Shown: piece after piece, positions 15,520 to 21,950 of the stretch
Numbering within the stretch: the first letter of the stretch is position 1
How the letters are laid out: each line of letters opens with the position of its first letter
From: a virus
Reading direction: 5' to 3' (one strand)
Length of the DNA stretch: 22,069 nucleotides
Virus record (IMG/VR): IMGVR_UViG_3300035698_009487
Coordinates: 1-22,069 of that record
The notes under the pieces: model-generated
The model's database searches: none
Told to the model about the DNA's origin: nothing
What the model saw: the letters and a program-made list of their open reading frames with translations, nothing else
Translations under genes and position numbers: made by a program

Positions 15520-18023
15520 TCTTTTTTCTCTAGATATCTTTCGTCAATTTCTGCGTTTGAAATATCGCTCATAGTCTCTCTTGAAAATCCAAGCCCTGCG
15601 CCCTCACCGACACGCAACAAATACTGACTTACTGTATCAGTAAAATCGTCATGTGTCACGGAGCCAGAACCCTTGAAAGATACTATCTCATTTATGCATT
15701 CTTGCAAATAGGGGCATCCCTGCCAAAAGAAAACATTCCCAGTTTCGAAATAAGTTGAGGCAAGGCTAAGGCGCTCAACCTTATCATTTGTACCGGGATT
15801 AAATGGAATGATGGGCAGTTGCGTTGAATCCTGTAAATCTTGAATAACCGCTATGCCGCTTGATTTATCCTCGATTATAATTTCATGCCCCGGCCTTTCT
15901 TCTTGCTTCTGTATGATGATTTTTTTCAAATCAGGATAGCGAATCCTGTCTTTGAAGATGTCCAGCAAATAATGACCGTTCTCAGTCTCAGCCCAATACG
16001 TTCCTACCGTGGGATCGTTTGATGATTTTTCTTTTGAGGCTGTATCCCACGACCAGCGAGTACGAATAATCTCATGCGGCAATGGTGCGCGATCAACAAT
16101 GCGAATCCAGTCACGATTTACGATTCCATCATTTGATGATACGTTCCAATTTCCGCCAAGGAGTCGCTCACGTTCAATCAGTGGCAAGGCCTGTAGCTTT
16201 GCGATATAATCAGGATCAACGCGCAATAGGGCCGGATTATCATATATGCTCGCCGGAATGAATGTGAAAGATAGAGGGCGGCAATCAGGCCCGAACTTAT
16301 CGACAAGTGTTTGTCTATCATCTGCCCAGTAGAGCGTTTCATCTTCGCGCACAAAATAACGTATTATGCCGCTGCGTTCTAATATTGGTAATCCAGTGTC
16401 GTTATCAATATACCAATCGACCATTTGACGTATCATATGATTTGGGTCAGGGTTGCACGTCCCTCTGAAATAAGGCCGAACACCGCAAAGCGATCTATTC
16501 CGGGATAGCATATAGAATATTTGTTTTTCGGTAAAATGTGTAATCTCATCCATGCAAACCAATGGGATTTGCGAGCCTTGCCAGTCATAACAATTATGCT
16601 CGTATTGCATTTGTGAGAATGTGACTTTTGAAGTGTCTCCACCGAACCGCCAATCAAGGCGCGGCGATTGTCTGGATCTACCGCCTACGTTTGGGTAGAT
16701 CTTTTGGCTCTCATCCCATAGTCCGCCCTGATTTGTGATCTGCGGCATTGTGCGCCGGAAAAACACTGCGCCAAAATCCTTAACATCCACATTACGCAAA
16801 GGCTCCATGAGCAAAGCCCACGTGTTATGTGTTGTTATGAAATTATCTCCGACAAGAAATAGTCCGTCCGGTGAATCTACGGTTATACACCGAACCCTCT
16901 CAGGCTTTACCAATTCGCAGGATTTTATGAAATACCTCTTTGCGCTTGGCCTTACCTCAAGCCTTTGCCGCGCCCTCTTTCTTCCCAACCAAAAAACAGA
17001 AACCTCGCTTCTGAAATTAATCCGGTATCTGGTTCCTTTTTTCACGCCATATAAAACGCTATCGCTTTCCGTCATTGATGTTTTTATTCCGAGCGATGAC
17101 GCAAGCCGGACAAAATCAATAGCCAGCCTTTCAAGGGTTACGCAAAATTCAAGCCTCCCGTTCTCCCCTGCATAGCCATCTGTATCCATAAGGCCGCGCA
17201 AAACCTCAAATCTATCTTCAATCGAATATTGAAAAACGTAATCTGGTATATGCTTATTATTCAATAGGCCGTGTTTTCTAAGGTCTGTGGTTAGGCCAGC
17301 AATGCCATATACGTATTTCTGCGATTGCCATTTTTTAACAGTTCTGCCCTTAGATTTAATCCTCTCTATCACCTCAATATCGGCTGATGTTATAGCCCCC
17401 TCGCAGCTGGTTCCATCGCCAAGCCATGCCCCCAAAAGATACGGGTCTATATCATTCTTTAATACAAAAAAATCACTCGGGCTGCAAACATCTATGCTGT
17501 GGTTTAACGCGCCGCGCTTGCTTAACAGCGTTCCATCAATATCCTGTGTTGTTTTCACGCTACCAACGACCTTACGGCTGTAAAATGCCTCTTGATTGCG
17601 CTTCACCAAGTCAGGCCGAGCGCCTTTGGATGCCTTCTTTCTGTTCTTGCGTCTTTTAGCTCTATTCTCATCTAATGATGAGCGCAAATAATCCCTGTCT
17701 TTTTCTGTGTGAGTAAACCAAAGATGATGAGCGTCCGCCAAAATGTTCGCGCCGTTATCAAATCTAACATCATACAGTTTTTCTGGAGTGTATGGATCAT
17801 GAGCCTTTAAAACCTCAACTAGAATTCCAGAGGGAGAATATACAAAATCACCACATTGAACATCGCCCATAGTTTTCCAGCCATCGCACGTAAGAATCGG
17901 CGTATGCAAAGCAAGGGCTTTACCGCCACCGGCTTGCCCGCCGTAAATGGCGAAATCTGCGGGGCAACTAAGTAGTTGAGTTTGCGGCCCCGGTTGCGGC
18001 CTGATCTCTATTCGTTTTTTCAA
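15513..18023 (-). CDS. Terminase large subunit (TerL) containing an intein
   Basis: The precursor has 836 aa; removal of the intein (residues 36-400) leaves a 471-aa TerL. Host motifs: Walker A GGQAGGGK (28-35) continued by Thr401 after splicing, Walker B PLVCMDE (487-493), and nuclease acidic residues Asp660 (RWSWDTASK), Asp719 (IIIEDKSSG) and Asp793 or Asp796 (HDDFTDT). TerL packages DNA into the prohead with ATP and cuts concatemers. The start is TTG at 18023: the in-frame stop TAG is only three codons upstream, so no ATG is available before the conserved N-terminus IEIRPQPGPQ. AGGAG lies 13 bases upstream. The gene overlaps the RHH-like gene by 56 bases and the portal by seven. Without splicing the P-loop would be broken and TerL inactive. 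Confidence 0.93.
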   Translation of the reverse strand: MKKRIEIRPQPGPQTQLLSCPADFAIYGGQAGGGKALALHTPILTCDGWKTMGDVQCGDFVYSPSGILVEVLKAHDPYTPEKLYDVRFDNGANILADAHHLWFTHTEKDRDYLRSSLDENRAKRRKNRKKASKGARPDLVKRNQEAFYSRKVVGSVKTTQDIDGTLLSKRGALNHSIDVCSPSDFFVLKNDIDPYLLGAWLGDGTSCEGAITSADIEVIERIKSKGRTVKKWQSQKYVYGIAGLTTDLRKHGLLNNKHIPDYVFQYSIEDRFEVLRGLMDTDGYAGENGRLEFCVTLERLAIDFVRLASSLGIKTSMTESDSVLYGVKKGTRYRINFRSEVSVFWLGRKRARQRLEVRPSAKRYFIKSCELVKPERVRCITVDSPDGLFLVGDNFITTHNTWALLMEPLRNVDVKDFGAVFFRRTMPQITNQGGLWDESQKIYPNVGGRSRQSPRLDWRFGGDTSKVTFSQMQYEHNCYDWQGSQIPLVCMDEITHFTEKQIFYMLSRNRSLCGVRPYFRGTCNPDPNHMIRQMVDWYIDNDTGLPILERSGIIRYFVREDETLYWADDRQTLVDKFGPDCRPLSFTFIPASIYDNPALLRVDPDYIAKLQALPLIERERLLGGNWNVSSNDGIVNRDWIRIVDRAPLPHEIIRTRWSWDTASKEKSSNDPTVGTYWAETENGHYLLDIFKDRIRYPDLKKIIIQKQEERPGHEIIIEDKSSGIAVIQDLQDSTQLPIIPFNPGTNDKVERLSLASTYFETGNVFFWQGCPYLQECINEIVSFKGSGSVTHDDFTDTVSQYLLRVGEGAGLGFSRETMSDISNAEIDERYLEKKEW
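16824..17918 (-). mobile_element. LAGLIDADG intein in the TerL Walker A motif, class 3 type
   Basis: Residues Ala36-Asn400 of TerL (365 aa). Position 1 is Ala, not Cys/Ser, so class 1 splicing cannot start there. Block A is ALALHTPILTCDGWKTMGD. Block B reads ADAHHLW, placing Trp102 two after His100 (B12). Block F reads VRCITVDSPDGLFLVG, placing Cys379 at F4. Block G reads FITTHN followed by Thr401, placing Thr398 at G5. This W-C-T set defines class 3 inteins, where the block F Cys makes the branched intermediate. A homing endonuclease is present: YLLGAWLGDG (195-204) and VLRGLMDTDG (274-283) with Asp203 and Asp282. The insertion site is between Gly-Lys and Thr of the P-loop. Both endonuclease motifs look intact, so it may still be mobile. 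Confidence 0.9.
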
Positions 18024-18192
18024 GATTGTCTAAATGCTCCTGATAGTTGTTTTTCAATATATCAGAAACCACCGATGATATAGAGGGCGCAAAGCCTTTT
18101 TCTACCGCAGCCGTTATGCCTTCCTTGATGTTCAAATCAATGTAGGCGATTACTCGTTTTTTATCCCTGAAATCTTTATGATACGCGCTCAT
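17968..18192 (-). CDS. Small ribbon-helix-helix-like protein overlapping the TerL start
   Basis: This encodes 74 aa starting MSAYHKDFRDKKRVIAYIDL. Its ATG overlaps the previous stop as ATGA, so it is translationally coupled, and its 3' end overlaps TerL by 56 bases in another frame. Residues 13-21 (RVIAYIDLN) suggest a beta strand. Then come helix A (IKEGITAAVEKGF) and helix B (SISSVVSDILKNNYQ), the order of ribbon-helix-helix DNA-binding proteins. The tail (TNRDQAATGAANSTT) is unstructured. It could be a regulator, or a DNA-binding accessory of packaging. The fold is inferred from pattern only. Confidence 0.55.
   Translation of the reverse strand: MSAYHKDFRDKKRVIAYIDLNIKEGITAAVEKGFAPSISSVVSDILKNNYQEHLDNLEKTNRDQAATGAANSTT
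18037..18041 (-). promoter_or_regulatory. Shine-Dalgarno assigned to the TTG start of TerL
   Basis: AGGAG on the coding strand inside the upstream RHH-like gene, 13 bases before TTG at 18023. The spacing is long. It is the only purine-rich site near the short permitted start region, so initiation may be inefficient or helped by coupling to the overlapping gene. Confidence 0.45.
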
Positions 18193-18665
18193 GCAGCGGG
18201 CTTTCTCTTGGCTTCACCGATATAAATGTGCATTTCGCCTTTTTCATCAAGCCGGATAGCGTCATCATTTACAAACTCATCCGGAACCCACTTCTTGATG
18301 GCCTCGTATGTGCCGCAAGCGCTCCTGTGAGAGTATGCATCAACGTTTCTTTTAACACCAAGGCGGCGAAATTCAACGGGAATGCCTAGTAATTGAGCGC
18401 GCTCGATGCCTTCAATCATGCCCTGTGATACGCCGAAATCAGTATAAACAGCGACAACATCGGCTGACTGCATCCACGCATAACCAGCGCTCATGCTCTG
18501 CTTGCGCTCGGCTGGTATATCATCATCTAGAAATTCAGTATAAAACCCGTGGCTTGCAAATGCCGCTTCCCCAAGGTTCATTGAGTGCTTTAAGGCTTTC
18601 TTGAGGTAGGCCATGTTCGCCTCAACATCGCCAGCATATGGCGATTCGATAATAACTCTTTTCAT
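18189..18665 (-). CDS. Nucleoside 2-deoxyribosyltransferase-like protein (DUF4406/DUF7768 type)
   Basis: This encodes 158 aa starting MKRVIIESPYAGDVEANMAY, joined by ATGA overlaps to both neighbours. The N-terminal strand VIIESPYAG, the paired helices and the segment WMQSADVVAVYTDFGVSQGM then IEGIERAQLLGIPVEFRRLG resemble the nucleoside 2-deoxyribosyltransferase-like Rossmann fold common in phages. There the Ser-x-Gly-Met region and a Glu shape the base or nucleoside pocket. In this protein SQGMIEGIE fills that position. Enzymatic activity is not assured, since many phage members are uncharacterised. A role in nucleotide salvage or modification, or in a metabolite-based defence or anti-defence function, is possible but speculative. 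Confidence 0.75.
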   Translation of the reverse strand: MKRVIIESPYAGDVEANMAYLKKALKHSMNLGEAAFASHGFYTEFLDDDIPAERKQSMSAGYAWMQSADVVAVYTDFGVSQGMIEGIERAQLLGIPVEFRRLGVKRNVDAYSHRSACGTYEAIKKWVPDEFVNDDAIRLDEKGEMHIYIGEAKRKPAA

Positions 18666-19111
18666 TGCTGTTTAGTCCGATCTTTGATTTTTGGCTCGTA
18701 CATTGCGCCGAGGTTTATCATGAGTTTTTCGATGGCGTTCGTGCAATTCCAGCGTGTTTTGTAGTATTGAGATTGTGCGATGCGTACTTGATTCTTGCCT
18801 GTGATTGTGAATCTGTAGCCGTATTCAAGTTTGTTTATTACGAATGTATAGTCTGACAGTGTTACTTCATCCGTGACTAAATTAGGCGCTCTTTTTTTAA
18901 CGGATTCAATCCAAGTTTTGCGGCCTTCTTTAAGTTCCAGTATTTCTTGCTGTGCTGTTTTAAGTCTCTCTTCGTAATTTATAGCACGCTCAGACCACAT
19001 TTTGTCCCTCTCCGCCGACTCAGAAATGTTAAGCCGAGTATTTCCCCTCATGTAATCTTCTAAAATCTTAATCTCTTTCTTAGCCTTGCGCCATGCAAAA
19101 TAGAAAAACAT
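18662..19111 (-). CDS. YegP/DUF1508-like small protein with N-terminal coiled coil
   Basis: From ATG 19111 the product has 149 aa, starting MFFYFAWRKAKKEIKILEDY. GGAG lies seven bases upstream (19119-19122). An upstream in-frame ATG at 19159 has no Shine-Dalgarno and falls within the predicted promoter, so I prefer 19111. Residues about 15-70 are a charged helix likely to be a coiled coil (ERAINYEERLKTAQQEILEL). The C-terminal YGYRFTITGKNQVRIAQSQY, then KTRWNCTNAIEKLMIN resembles the beta-beta-helix unit of YegP/DUF1508 proteins, whose function is poorly known. It is the first gene after the promoter at 19147-19175 and ends with an ATGA overlap. Confidence 0.55.
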   Translation of the reverse strand: MFFYFAWRKAKKEIKILEDYMRGNTRLNISESAERDKMWSERAINYEERLKTAQQEILELKEGRKTWIESVKKRAPNLVTDEVTLSDYTFVINKLEYGYRFTITGKNQVRIAQSQYYKTRWNCTNAIEKLMINLGAMYEPKIKDRTKQQ

Positions 19112-19146
19112 AATATATCTCCGTATGTTGTTACGTTGTGATTCGA

Positions 19147-19175
19147 ATCCTATGCGCATTGCATTTGTGAGTCAA
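19147..19175 (-). promoter_or_regulatory. Sigma70-type promoter ahead of the packaging/head genes
   Basis: On the minus strand TTGACT (19170-19175) and TAGGAT (19147-19152) are separated by exactly 17 bases, matching five and four of six consensus bases. It would give a leader of about 30 bases to the ATG at 19111. The spacer contains ATGCAATGCGCAT, a near-palindrome that could bind a regulator. Confidence 0.5.
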
Positions 19176-19177
19176 TG

Positions 19178-19579
19178 TCAATTATTATTCCATGCCTTAC
19201 CGCCCAGCAATCGAACGGTGGTATATGCAAGCCAGATACGATGGCTGGCAATAGAATCGACTCGCATCATGTCACGGAAAAGCTTATCAACCTGTTTGCG
19301 CGTCATGTTGTATGGATCGCCGTTGATCATATGAACCTTGCCTTGATTTTCGTACAAATAATCATGAACCAGAGTCGCTGCTCGATGTAGACCATCACGA
19401 CTTAAACCACTTAATGACCAGATCCAGCGCGGTATTGATGCGCCATCATAAACAAAGCCTTTGGGGATTTTTACTAGAATATGATGCCCGTAATTGCCAA
19501 GCCATATTTCATACTCTTCGACAAGCTCATAAAGCTGGCCTGATTCTTTGATTGGTATTATTAACGGTTGTTTATTCAT
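19178..19579 (-). CDS. DUF1353 domain protein
   Basis: This encodes 133 aa starting MNKQPLIIPIKESGQLYELV. The start is fixed by GGGGAG four bases upstream of ATG 19579; the ATG overlaps the TerS region near its stop. Hallmarks of DUF1353: VKIPKGFVYDGASIPRW, then HRAATLVHDYLYENQG and RKQVDKLFRDMM, ending YTTVRLLGGKAW. The conserved DGASIPRW and HDYLY motifs are clear. DUF1353 proteins are frequent in phages, with no firm function known to me. The conserved Asp, His and Asp residues suggest metal binding or hydrolysis. It lies between TerS and the packaging promoter. Confidence 0.82.
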   Translation of the reverse strand: MNKQPLIIPIKESGQLYELVEEYEIWLGNYGHHILVKIPKGFVYDGASIPRWIWSLSGLSRDGLHRAATLVHDYLYENQGKVHMINGDPYNMTRKQVDKLFRDMMRVDSIASHRIWLAYTTVRLLGGKAWNNN

Positions 19580-20192
19580 CTTGCTCCCCATCTTTCTGCT
19601 TGCGCCGGATAGGATCATCGCGACCATTATCAGGCAAGTAAATATGTATATTGTTTTCCTTATCCGGGCCTTGCGCATCGGTATAAAGCTTGGTGATTTT
19701 GGATATTTTCTCCATGGCGGCAATAGGGCAATGCAGGGTTACGCCGACCTCATCCGTATTACCAGCTTTGTCGCTGACTGCTTTGATTGCGCTCAATGCA
19801 TGTGGCGGCATATCCTCAAACTTTTTCAGCCTAACCCTGCCGCCTTCTGTGACCTCAATCACTTGCGAAATATCAGTGTGCATCATATCGGCAAGCTTCT
19901 GTAATATCGCTTCTTTTGATATATCGAATCTCTCTACAAATACGCCCAGTTCTTGTGTTATGTAATCTTTGACGTGCGCAAAGTTAGCATGACTTAGCAT
20001 TCTTGATGCTGTCACATGTGCAGATTTAGGCACGTATCCGGCAATTTTTGCGGCGTGTGTTGCTATGCATTCAGCCTCACCGACATAGGCTTTTGCGAAA
20101 AGAAACTGCTTTTCCGTCCAAGGATCGGGTAAGTTTCCTATCGCAACGGGCTTTTCTGGGTCATACGTGCGTTTTTTAGTCTTTTTGGTCAT
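19572..20192 (-). CDS. Terminase small subunit (TerS)
   Basis: From ATG 20192 the product has 206 aa, starting MTKKTKKRTYDPEKPVAIGN. GAGG lies about seven bases upstream; an in-frame upstream ATG at 20246 lacks one. The DNA-binding region matches Terminase_2: DPWTEKQFLFAKAYVG, then ATHAAKIAGYVPKSAHVTAS and RMLSHANFAHVKDYI, a helix-turn-helix. The central part (DISKEAILQKLADMMHTDIS) and the TEGGRVRLKKFEDMPPHALS block are typical of the family's oligomerisation region. The C-terminus is charged (RDDPIRRKQKDGEQDE) and may contact TerL. TerS recognises the packaging site and feeds DNA to TerL. The TerL gene is 1.5 kb away, not adjacent. Confidence 0.88.
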   Translation of the reverse strand: MTKKTKKRTYDPEKPVAIGNLPDPWTEKQFLFAKAYVGEAECIATHAAKIAGYVPKSAHVTASRMLSHANFAHVKDYITQELGVFVERFDISKEAILQKLADMMHTDISQVIEVTEGGRVRLKKFEDMPPHALSAIKAVSDKAGNTDEVGVTLHCPIAAMEKISKITKLYTDAQGPDKENNIHIYLPDNGRDDPIRRKQKDGEQDE

Positions 20193-20352
20193 ATCGTACC
20201 TCGCAACTTTCGCATAGGGTTCTAGGGGCTTCAAATCCGTTTTCACCTGATTGTTTTAGAATGCCGTTCATTTCGCATTTGCAGAAATTGCATTTTCGGT
20301 ATTCAAAGCGCCTCATGTTTTTCGATGGCGATCTAATTGATGTTATTCTCAT
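20176..20352 (-). CDS. Small Cys-rich, probable zinc-ribbon protein
   Basis: From the ATG at 20352 the product has 58 aa, starting MRITSIRSPSKNMRRFEYRK. A second possible ATG at 20316 gives 46 aa and keeps the whole motif. GGAG is about 13 bases upstream of the first. The core is KCNFCKCEMNG...LCESCEV, two CxxC pairs 24 residues apart, consistent with a zinc ribbon that might bind DNA or RNA. The 3' end overlaps the TerS start by 17 bases. The role is unknown. Confidence 0.55.
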   Translation of the reverse strand: MRITSIRSPSKNMRRFEYRKCNFCKCEMNGILKQSGENGFEAPRTLCESCEVRYDQKD

Positions 20353-20545
20353 TTGCTTGTTCTGACTCCCATGCGGTTTTAAAAAGCTGAATTGCCTCAT
20401 TATAGCTAAGCTCAACGCATTTTAACAGCCCAACTAGCAGTGCTGTTGTGCAAATCAAGCTCGGAATTATTTGGCCCTCATCAGCGTATTCTAACAGAAC
20501 ATCGGATAATTTGTTTATAAGTTCTCGCTCTTTTTCTTCGTTCAT
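20333..20545 (-). CDS. Small helical hypothetical protein
   Basis: This encodes 70 aa starting MNEEKERELINKLSDVLLEY. Its ATG overlaps the previous stop as ATGA, which supports translation. It is mainly helical: an acidic amphipathic start, then a hydrophobic stretch IICTTALLVGLLKCVEL-like in the middle (about residues 26-45) that is short for a membrane span, and a second helix (YNEAIQLFKTAWESEQ). I do not recognise a family. It sits in the early region between the replication-type gene and TerS. Confidence 0.5.
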   Translation of the reverse strand: MNEEKERELINKLSDVLLEYADEGQIIPSLICTTALLVGLLKCVELSYNEAIQLFKTAWESEQANENNIN

Positions 20546-21021
20546 TGTGCAATCATTTTCATGGTTTTTTGTACTATGCTGTTAATTTCTTCACATTCGA
20601 TTTTGTGATCTTCGCGTTTGCCGTGTTCTTGCTCATCGAATTTTTTAATCACATCGTAGGCATCGGTATATTCATCGAATCTCTGGTTTATCCGCTGCCA
20701 TTCCTTTGCGGCTATGTATTCCGTTTGCGTAACCGTTGGTGCTACTGGAGCTAAGGTGCAGTTAAGATCGGCGACCTTGGGGATATTTGATTTGTTTTCA
20801 CAGTGGATATGAATAGCGTGAATTACCGCGCTTACAGGGTATTTTTGTTCGAAATAGATTTTGTATTTTTCTAAAATAACATCAAGATCAACGCCTTTGC
20901 CGTAGTCGTCAAGATCACAAAAATAAATAGCCATAACCTTAATCAGATTCTGAATTTCCGTATTTTTCCAACAAAACCCTTGCTTGGTTTCCGAGAGTTT
21001 CTTTTCTTGTTTGTTTTCCAT
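20542..21021 (-). CDS. Hypothetical early-region protein, possibly replication-associated
   Basis: From ATG 21021 the product has 159 aa, starting MENKQEKKLSETKQGFCWKN. AAGGA lies four bases upstream, but this start overlaps the DUF1376 gene by 83 bases. The alternative ATG at 20934 follows that stop by four bases but has only AAGG two bases away. I favour the longer form. The segment FCDLDDYGKGVDLDVILEKY, then NIPKVADLNCTLAPVAP looks like small phage proteins next to replication initiators, where Ile-Pro-x-x-Ala-Asp-Leu recurs. The C-terminal half is helical and charged. It might be a helicase-loader partner; function unproven. Confidence 0.6.
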   Translation of the reverse strand: MENKQEKKLSETKQGFCWKNTEIQNLIKVMAIYFCDLDDYGKGVDLDVILEKYKIYFEQKYPVSAVIHAIHIHCENKSNIPKVADLNCTLAPVAPTVTQTEYIAAKEWQRINQRFDEYTDAYDVIKKFDEQEHGKREDHKIECEEINSIVQKTMKMIAQ

Positions 21022-21673
21022 AGTTTCCTTCTTTCGTGTTTTTGGTTATCCATTCTGATTTGAACCCCTGCCAACCCCTAGCGCATATTTCAGATATGGC
21101 TTGCTCTAGCGTCCAATTGATCTTTTCAGCTTCGATTTTTATTTTGTTTAGAGCCGTCTGTGTGATCGGTGCTTTTTTAGCTAAGCGCAACATTTTAAAA
21201 TCTTCCCAAATTTGCTGATCAACTTCATCGGGTTTTAAAATAATATTTTTCTTTTTTTTGGTACTTTTTTTATTCTTACTTACTATTACTTGTTTATTGT
21301 TACTTGTATTCGTAGGCGTTTGGTAGGCGTTTGGTAGTACGGTTGGTAGGACACTTTCGTATCTTTTCAATATGTTATATCTGTTCTTAGTGCTTAATTT
21401 TGCGTACTTGAACAGCTCTTCAGAAACCTTTTTATGTTCCCAAAAGTGTTCTTTAACGATAAATTTCTTTTCAATTTCGGGCCTGATTTTCTTCCATTTA
21501 CGGAGATTGCACCGGGCTATTCTTGATAATTTTCTATCATCATTAGGGAGCTTATTTGAGGTCTGATAGCACGCAATTAATAATGAGATATATGCGCCAA
21601 ATTCCGCCGCATCCATGCCAACGCATCCGCCTATGGTTTTCTCTATATTAAGCTGTATCGTGTGGATATGCAT
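20939..21673 (-). CDS. DUF1376-type phage replication protein
   Basis: This encodes 244 aa starting MHIHTIQLNIEKTIGGCVGM, with AAGG 8 bases upstream. Residues about 20-90 resemble DUF1376: AAEFGAYISLLIACYQTSNK, PNDDRKLSRIARCNLRKWKK and IVKEHFWEHKKVSEELFK. DUF1376 proteins are winged-helix replication proteins of phages that can bind the origin or load helicase. A Lys/Ser/Thr/Asn-rich linker follows (about 120-146), then a helical C-terminal unit with ALNKIKIEAEKINWTLEQAI and ARGWQGFKSEWI, also typical. No primase or helicase motifs are present. The linker codons contain the in-phase slippery heptamer A_AAA_AAG (21251-21257). Confidence 0.75.
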   Translation of the reverse strand: MHIHTIQLNIEKTIGGCVGMDAAEFGAYISLLIACYQTSNKLPNDDRKLSRIARCNLRKWKKIRPEIEKKFIVKEHFWEHKKVSEELFKYAKLSTKNRYNILKRYESVLPTVLPNAYQTPTNTSNNKQVIVSKNKKSTKKKKNIILKPDEVDQQIWEDFKMLRLAKKAPITQTALNKIKIEAEKINWTLEQAISEICARGWQGFKSEWITKNTKEGNYGKQTRKETLGNQARVLLEKYGNSESD

Positions 21674-21683
21674 TGTCGCGCCT

Positions 21684-21830
21684 TTATTTAGTCTCTGTAT
21701 CAGCTTTTGCTAGTTTCAAAAGATAAATGATCTGACCTGAAACGCTTCTATGTTGAGCCTTGGCCTGTTCTTCAAGCCAGTCTGATAGATCAAACGGCGT
21801 TCTCATGCATATTTGTTTTGTTTCGCCCAT
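21684..21830 (-). CDS. Arc-like ribbon-helix-helix transcriptional regulator
   Basis: This short gene encodes 48 aa: it starts MGETKQICMRTPFDLSDWLE and ends LLKLAKADTETK. The pattern is Arc/Mnt-like: a beta strand (ICMRTPFDLS), helix A (DWLEEQAKAQHR) and helix B (SVSGQIIYLLKLAKA), matching the Arc-type RMPxxLxxWLKxxAxxxxRS layout. Two Arc-like proteins form a dimer that binds with paired strands in the DNA major groove. It is the first gene after the TTGACA promoter, whose spacer and -10 hold a palindrome-like site, so it probably controls its own transcription and that of the replication genes. The next gene starts 10 bases after its stop. There is only a weak Shine-Dalgarno (GAAAG). Confidence 0.75.
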   Translation of the reverse strand: MGETKQICMRTPFDLSDWLEEQAKAQHRSVSGQIIYLLKLAKADTETK

Positions 21831-21858
21831 GATGTTGCTTTCTATTTGTTTTGTTATT

Positions 21859-21950
21859 AAATAAATAGCATGGGTATTCTTTTAATGTCAAGTACGCGGA
21901 TAAAATATTGTATCGGCCTCGTTTTCATCAAATAAATACCATGCGCAATT
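21859..21950. repeat. Two copies of AAATAAATAsCATGsG, 71 bp apart
   Basis: AAATAAATAGCATGGGTATT (21859-21878) and AAATAAATACCATGCGCAAT (21930-21949) agree at 15 of 20 positions, including nine leading bases and CATG. The first covers the -10 and spacer of the early promoter; the second is inside the last codons of the right-edge gene. They may be paired operators for the Arc-like regulator, or chance similarity in AT-rich DNA. Confidence 0.5.
21862..21891 (-). promoter_or_regulatory. Strong promoter before the Arc-like gene, with candidate operator
   Basis: On the minus strand a perfect -35 TTGACA (21886-21891), an 18-base spacer and TATTTA (21862-21867) preceded by TGC, an extended -10. Transcription would begin near 21855, about 25 bases before the regulator's ATG. 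The spacer plus -10 hold ATACCCATGCTAT, a partial palindrome centred on CATG, well placed for autorepression by the Arc-like protein. Confidence 0.65.

Noticed and set aside
16735-17583. Open frames on the plus strand across the intein
   Set aside because: They run opposite to a well-supported TerL/intein frame, have no ribosome site or family resemblance, and disagree with the uniform minus-strand layout.
19112-19159. Longer start at 19159 for the YegP-like protein
   Set aside because: It has no Shine-Dalgarno and lies over the -10/spacer of the predicted promoter, whereas ATG 19111 has GGAG seven bases upstream.
19580-19723. Upstream extension of the DUF1353 gene that would add a hydrophobic segment like a signal peptide
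   Set aside because: The extension is read from within the TerS gene in another frame, while ATG 19579 has a GGGGAG Shine-Dalgarno and begins the conserved DUF1353 region.
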